DNA from: RGIG6165 sp045538835
GTDB taxonomy: Bacteria; Bacillota; Clostridia; Oscillospirales; Feifaniaceae
Direction: 5' to 3'
NCBI GenBank assembly: GCA_045538835.1
Contig: JAZQEF010000011.1
Location: forward strand, 1-64,000
Length of the DNA stretch: 64,000 bases
Shown here: piece by piece, positions 60,209 to 64,000 of the stretch
Layout of the letters: each line of letters begins with the position of its first letter
Position numbering within the stretch: the first letter of the stretch is position 1
Position numbers and translations under genes: made by a program
The notes under the pieces: model-generated
Told to the model about the DNA's origin: nothing
The model's input: the letters and a program-made list of their open reading frames with translations, nothing else
The model's database searches: none

Positions 60209-61965
60209 ATGACACAGATGAAATGGGTCTTTGAACATCTCAGGGGGTGCCGATTGCGATATGCGATTGGTATATTCCTACATATTTGTGTTTATCTGCC
60301 GCTTCTGATCGTAGCGCCGATGATACTTTCAGACTTAGTTGATGTGGTGTATTCCGAAGGAAACACCTCGGTCGTACTGAGTCTTTTGACAAAGTATCTT
60401 ATCTGCAACGTGGTCGGGGCGGTTTCTTATTACGGTTATGCCGTTCTGCAGGATATGGCAGGGGCTCATGTGCTTGCATCTTTCCGCACACAACTCTATG
60501 AAAAACTTCAGGCACTCTCCTCCTCATTTTTCAGTGCCACACGGACAGGCGATATTATGATGCGCCTTACAGGTGACCTTGAAACGATACGCCACTTTAC
60601 TTCATGGGTACTCTCACATGGTATCTACTGTGTGCTTCGTTTGTGGGCGGTCTTGCTGTATTTTTCAGCACAAATGTGGCGCTTACGCTTATCGTTATGA
60701 TAGCCATGCCCTTTATGGCTATGGTGGTCTTTAAACTGAGAAAATTTGCTTCAAAATACCACAGACGCTGGCGCGAGAAAAACAGTGCCCTCAACGCCTA
60801 TGTCCAGGAAAACATTGCCGCAAACCGCATCGTAAAAGCCTTTGCAAGAGAAGACTATGAAGGCGGCAGATTCAGCAAACACAACGAGGCATACCGTGAT
60901 GCAGGTATAAAAGCCGCAGGCGTATGGTCGCACTACGGTCCGTATCTTACCGCACTGTCAAATGCCATCAATATTCTTATTCTTGTGTTCGGCGGCATTT
61001 TTGTAGTACGCGAAAAAATGACACTGGGTGAGCTGTTTTTATTCTACAACCTCAGTTGGCTTATTACCGACTCGATAAATATCATAGGCGTCGTTATCAA
61101 TGACGGTCAGAAATTCTTTTCGTCAACTCATAAAGTTCTTCAACTTTATAATTCAATTGCAGACATCAAAAACTGCGACAAGCCTTACACAAAAGAACCT
61201 GACGAGAACAGCGGCACGGTCGAATTTGATAACGTATCCTTTGCTTACGGCTCGCATACCGTACTTAAAGACATCTCTCTGCGCGCAGAAAAGGGACAGA
61301 CTATCGGTATTATGGGCCCGACAGGCTCAGGCAAGACCACTCTTGTTATGATGATAGCAAGATTTCTGGATGCGCAGAAGGGACATATTCTCCTTGACGG
61401 AACGGATGTCAAGAAATACGACTTAAACTGTCTGCGACACCACGTCGGATACGCTATGCAGGATGTATTTCTCTTCTCCGATACAGTAAGTTCAAATATT
61501 GCATACGGAAACCTTTCTCTTTCAGATGAAGAAATAGAAAACTATGCCTCGATGGCAGACGCCCACAGTTTTATAGGCTGTATGCCTGAAGGTTATAACA
61601 CAATTATAGGCGAACGCGGCGTCGGTCTTTCGGGCGGACAGAAGCAGCGTGTGGCGCTTGCCCGCGCGCTCGCATATGATTCTCCCGTTCTAATTCTTGA
61701 TGACACGACTTCGGCTGTCGATATGGATACAGAGCACTATATTCAGAAACAACTTGCGTCCAGAGATAACAAGCAGACGACATTTATAGTTGCTCAGCGC
61801 ATCTCCTCCGTAAAAAATGCGGATAAGATATATATTATTCAGGACGGCCGTATCACAGAAAGCGGTACACATAAAGAACTTTTACGGAAAAAAGGATATT
61901 ACTATGATATCTTCTGCATTCAGCAGGGTATAAACGATCCTGATACAAAGGAGGTAGAAGTATGA
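60209..61965 (+). pseudogene. ABC exporter half-transporter (membrane plus ATPase domains) split by a frameshift
   Basis: From the ATG at 60209 (GGAGG 10 bases upstream) the first frame gives membrane helices up to about 60640. The rest of the protein continues in another frame through the stop at 61965. Joining GIYCVL to FVGGLAVFFSTN restores a normal exporter of about 585 residues. One extra T in the TTT at 60640-60642 would do it. The ATPase domain is intact: Walker A GPTGSGKTT, Q-loop, signature LSGGQKQ, Walker B VLILDDTTSA. It is encoded 4 bases into its partner half-transporter. It is a recent mutation, a sequencing error or a phase switch. Confidence 0.82.
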
Positions 61966-63749
61966 GTACAAAAGCAGTCACAGCATCCAGACGTAACAAA
62001 TATGACGTTGACGAAATACTTGAAGCCGAATTCAGTTTTGCCCATTTAAAGCGCAGCGGGGTGTACATCAAGCGCCATGCAAAGAGCATTATCTTCGCTC
62101 TGATAATGAGCCTTATCTCCATCATAGCGGCACTGCTTATCCCCTACCTTTTAATGCTTATAACAGATGAACTTATCCCGGCGGGCGACATACTCGGCAT
62201 AATTATTGTGGGACTTCTCGGAGCCATTCTCACACTTGTCATAATGTTCTCCTCGCAGAAAAAGAACAAGACCTGCATCCGCACGGGTCAGACGATAGTC
62301 TGTGAGATCCGCAAAGACTTGTTTGAACATCTGCAGACTTTGCCCTTTGACTATTTTGACTCGCGTCCGCACGGCAAAATAATGGTGCGTGTCGTAAACT
62401 ATGTAAACACTGTGGCAGACTTTTTTGCAAACGGTCTTGTCAATCTGGTCATCGAACTTTTAAGTCTTCTCATTATCCCGTTCTTCATGTTTGCTACTAA
62501 TGTCACACTGACCTTTGTCGTTCTGGCAGGTGTCATTCCGTTCTTTATTTATATTATAATTACCAAACGGGCTCAACGCCGCGCAGCACGTATGCACTCC
62601 AACAAAAACTCCAACTTGAACGCGTATTATCAGGAAAGCATTGACGGTATGAGCATCACGCAGTCCTTCAGCCGTGAAGATGTAAATCTTGACATTGCGG
62701 AGAATATGGCGAATGACTGTAAAAAAACTTTTATGCGCGTAAAATATATATCGCATACCATGAGCCCGTCATTCAAACTTATCTCGGCTATCATCACCTG
62801 CTTTATATACAGTTACGCCATCGGCGGTAATTCAATTCTACCCATCGGCGTTATAATGGCAATGGCAACTTACTGCAGACGTTTCTGGCAGCCGCTCATC
62901 AATTTGGGTACACTTTACAATCAGATACAGGACGTTGCTGCCTATCTTGAACGTATATTTGAAATTCTTGACACACCCAGCGTTATTCATGATGAAGATG
63001 GCGCCACAAAACTTCCCGAAATCATCGGTAATGTTGCTTTTGGCAACGTATGCTTTGAATATGAAGAAGGTCATCCCATACTCGAAAATGTAAACTTTAC
63101 GGTTGATGCAGGCCAGTCGATAGCCTTAGTCGGCCCGACAGGCGCAGGTAAGACAACTATTGTAAATCTGCTTTCACGCTTTTACGATATCAAGTCGGGC
63201 AGTATTACGATTGACGGCCACAATATCCACGACGTGACGCTTCGTTCGCTGCGTTCACAGATGGGCGTTATGTTGCAGGATACCTTCATTTTCTCGGGAA
63301 CTATAATGGACAATATCAAATACGGCAGACTTGACGCCACCGACGAAGAGGCGATCGCCGCGGCAAAGACGGTCTGCGCGCATGAATTTATAAAAACATT
63401 GCCCAAAGGTTATGATACCGTAGTCAGTGAACGGGGCGCATCACTCTCGGCAGGTCAGCGCCAACTTATAAGTTTTGCAAGAACGCTGCTTTCAGACCCG
63501 AAAATACTTATTCTCGATGAAGCTACCTCCGCTATGGATACCAAGACCGAACTTTTAGTTCAGCGCGGTCTTAACAACCTGCTAAAAGGCAGAACTTCGT
63601 TTATCATTGCACATCGCCTCTCGACGATAAAAAACTGCGACCGCATTATGTATATAGCAAACAAAAACATTCTTGAAAGCGGCAGTCACAAAGAACTGCT
63701 CGCCTCCCACGTCTCATACTACGACTTATATACATCGCAACTTGATTAA
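61962..63749 (+). CDS. ABC exporter half-transporter (membrane plus ATPase domains)
   Basis: 595 residues, intact. A soluble N-terminus of about 45 residues, six membrane helices (about 47-330), then an ATPase domain. Walker A GPTGAGKTT, signature LSAGQRQ (LSGGQ variant), Walker B ILILDEATSAMD, H-loop IAHRLS. Here the catalytic glutamate after Walker B is present (DEATS), whereas the upstream half has D (DDTTS). This is the usual asymmetry of heterodimeric exporters of the BmrCD/TM287-288 type. The substrate is unknown; drugs or peptides are typical. Confidence 0.93.
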   Translation: MSTKAVTASRRNKYDVDEILEAEFSFAHLKRSGVYIKRHAKSIIFALIMSLISIIAALLIPYLLMLITDELIPAGDILGIIIVGLLGAILTLVIMFSSQKKNKTCIRTGQTIVCEIRKDLFEHLQTLPFDYFDSRPHGKIMVRVVNYVNTVADFFANGLVNLVIELLSLLIIPFFMFATNVTLTFVVLAGVIPFFIYIIITKRAQRRAARMHSNKNSNLNAYYQESIDGMSITQSFSREDVNLDIAENMANDCKKTFMRVKYISHTMSPSFKLISAIITCFIYSYAIGGNSILPIGVIMAMATYCRRFWQPLINLGTLYNQIQDVAAYLERIFEILDTPSVIHDEDGATKLPEIIGNVAFGNVCFEYEEGHPILENVNFTVDAGQSIALVGPTGAGKTTIVNLLSRFYDIKSGSITIDGHNIHDVTLRSLRSQMGVMLQDTFIFSGTIMDNIKYGRLDATDEEAIAAAKTVCAHEFIKTLPKGYDTVVSERGASLSAGQRQLISFARTLLSDPKILILDEATSAMDTKTELLVQRGLNNLLKGRTSFIIAHRLSTIKNCDRIMYIANKNILESGSHKELLASHVSYYDLYTSQLD

Positions 63750-63780
63750 AAAATGCAGGTGAAACCCACCTGCATTTTTT
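63748..63780. terminator. Bidirectional terminator
   Basis: AAAAAATGCAGGTG (63748-63761), AAACC loop, CACCTGCATTTTTT (63767-63780). Shared by the ABC pair and the convergent asparaginase gene. Confidence 0.93.
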
Positions 63781-64000
63781 AATCTTTAATTTCTCCTGCA
63801 ATACTCTTTTCAAACATTTTTCTGACATTTTCTATACCACTTGTCTGTCCGAGTATCCACATAAGTTTGGTAAATGCTGCCTCACTTGTCATATCACGCG
63901 CGCATATAACTCCGCACTCAAGTGCCTTCTGACCAACCTCGTATTTTGTAAGGTCGCTGTTTTCGTAAAGGCACTGACTGTCTACAACAACGGGAATATC
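63779..64000 (-). CDS. L-asparaginase (type I-like), C-terminal end only
   Basis: The last 73 residues are visible; the start lies beyond the right edge. The segment IPVVVDSQCLYENSDLTKY, then EVGQKALECGVICARDMTSEA and AAFTKLMWILGQ, follows the C-terminal pattern of bacterial cytoplasmic asparaginases (GxxAL..GVI...DMT.EA..TKL). The enzyme hydrolyses asparagine to aspartate. Active-site residues lie in the missing part, so substrate preference is open. Confidence 0.8.
   Translation of the reverse strand, partial: DIPVVVDSQCLYENSDLTKYEVGQKALECGVICARDMTSEAAFTKLMWILGQTSGIENVRKMFEKSIAGEIKD

Overview
The window reads as the chromosome of an endospore-forming, anaerobic Clostridia-type Firmicute, possibly a gut Oscillospirales/Ruminococcaceae-like organism; the rank below Clostridia is a guess. 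The basis is the gene order yybS-gdpP-rplI-dnaB, a cwlJ-gerQ germination pair, a YpeB-like protein, a PerR/reverse-rubrerythrin peroxide defence pair, NAD-linked dihydroorotate dehydrogenase (pyrK-pyrD), a rubredoxin-fused flavoprotein, strong AAGGAGG ribosome sites, and bidirectional hairpin terminators between convergent genes. No phage, CRISPR array or complete insertion sequence was seen.

Layout. 1-4.1 kb: the first 1,098 residues of a very large von Willebrand A surface protein (minus strand, running off the left edge), a dispersed-repeat-like stretch, and tRNA-Tyr and tRNA-Thr. 4.2-6.1 kb: a SleB-type wall hydrolase, then perR-rubrerythrin behind a palindromic operator. 6.2-11.8 kb: a compact pyrimidine operon pyrC-K-D-F-E-B-I with a hairpin squeezed between promoter and first gene. 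11.8-15.5 kb: an AraC regulator divergent from a DMT transporter and a GH42-like glycosidase. 15.5-23.9 kb: a YpeB-like gene divergent from glnS-gltX-trpS followed by tagO/wecA-like and mnaA-like cell-surface genes. 23.9-28.4 kb (minus): ychF-pncB-DUF554, then a cobalamin riboswitch with terminator controlling a DUF4430 protein and an ECF transporter S component. 28.4-31.8 kb: response regulator, histidine kinase and HtrA protease. 32-38 kb: a surface-sugar island (DegT aminotransferase, glycosyltransferase, capE-capF-capG for UDP-L-FucNAc). 38-40.2 kb: DUF815 ATPase, a C_GCAxxG_C_C protein and a flavin reductase-rubredoxin. 40.2-41.7 kb (minus): amidase-cwlJ-gerQ. 41.7-45.7 kb: bacterial tyrosine kinase adaptor, kinase and PHP phosphatase, an inositol-phosphatase-like gene and a membrane protein. 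45.8-54.2 kb (minus): yybS-gdpP-rplI-dnaB-tilS-hpt-ftsH. 54.3-55.1 kb: three small unknown genes. 55.1-59.8 kb: phosphodiesterase, pduL, ECF sigma with a membrane partner, queT (minus), and a DUF4349 lipoprotein with a second lipoprotein. 59.8-60.1 kb: a MITE-like element. 60.2-63.7 kb: two ABC exporter half-transporters, the first broken by a frameshift. The last 222 bases hold the end of an asparaginase gene.

How the genes work together. Most of the window is housekeeping: nucleotide synthesis and salvage, tRNA charging and modification, replication, proteolysis and c-di-AMP turnover. The more individual parts are surface chemistry (FucNAc island, TagO/MnaA, tyrosine-kinase module, vWA adhesin), spore germination, and signalling. 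The points I would look at first are: the riboswitch-DUF4430-ECF unit as a possible B12 capture system; tyrosine-rich tails on both the kinase and its adaptor; the short motif shared by the ECF-sigma partner and the DUF4349 lipoprotein; the small-gene trio whose last member seems to start at ATT; the hairpin at the very start of the pyr transcript; and the MITE-like element. All calls come from reading the sequence; no searches were run.
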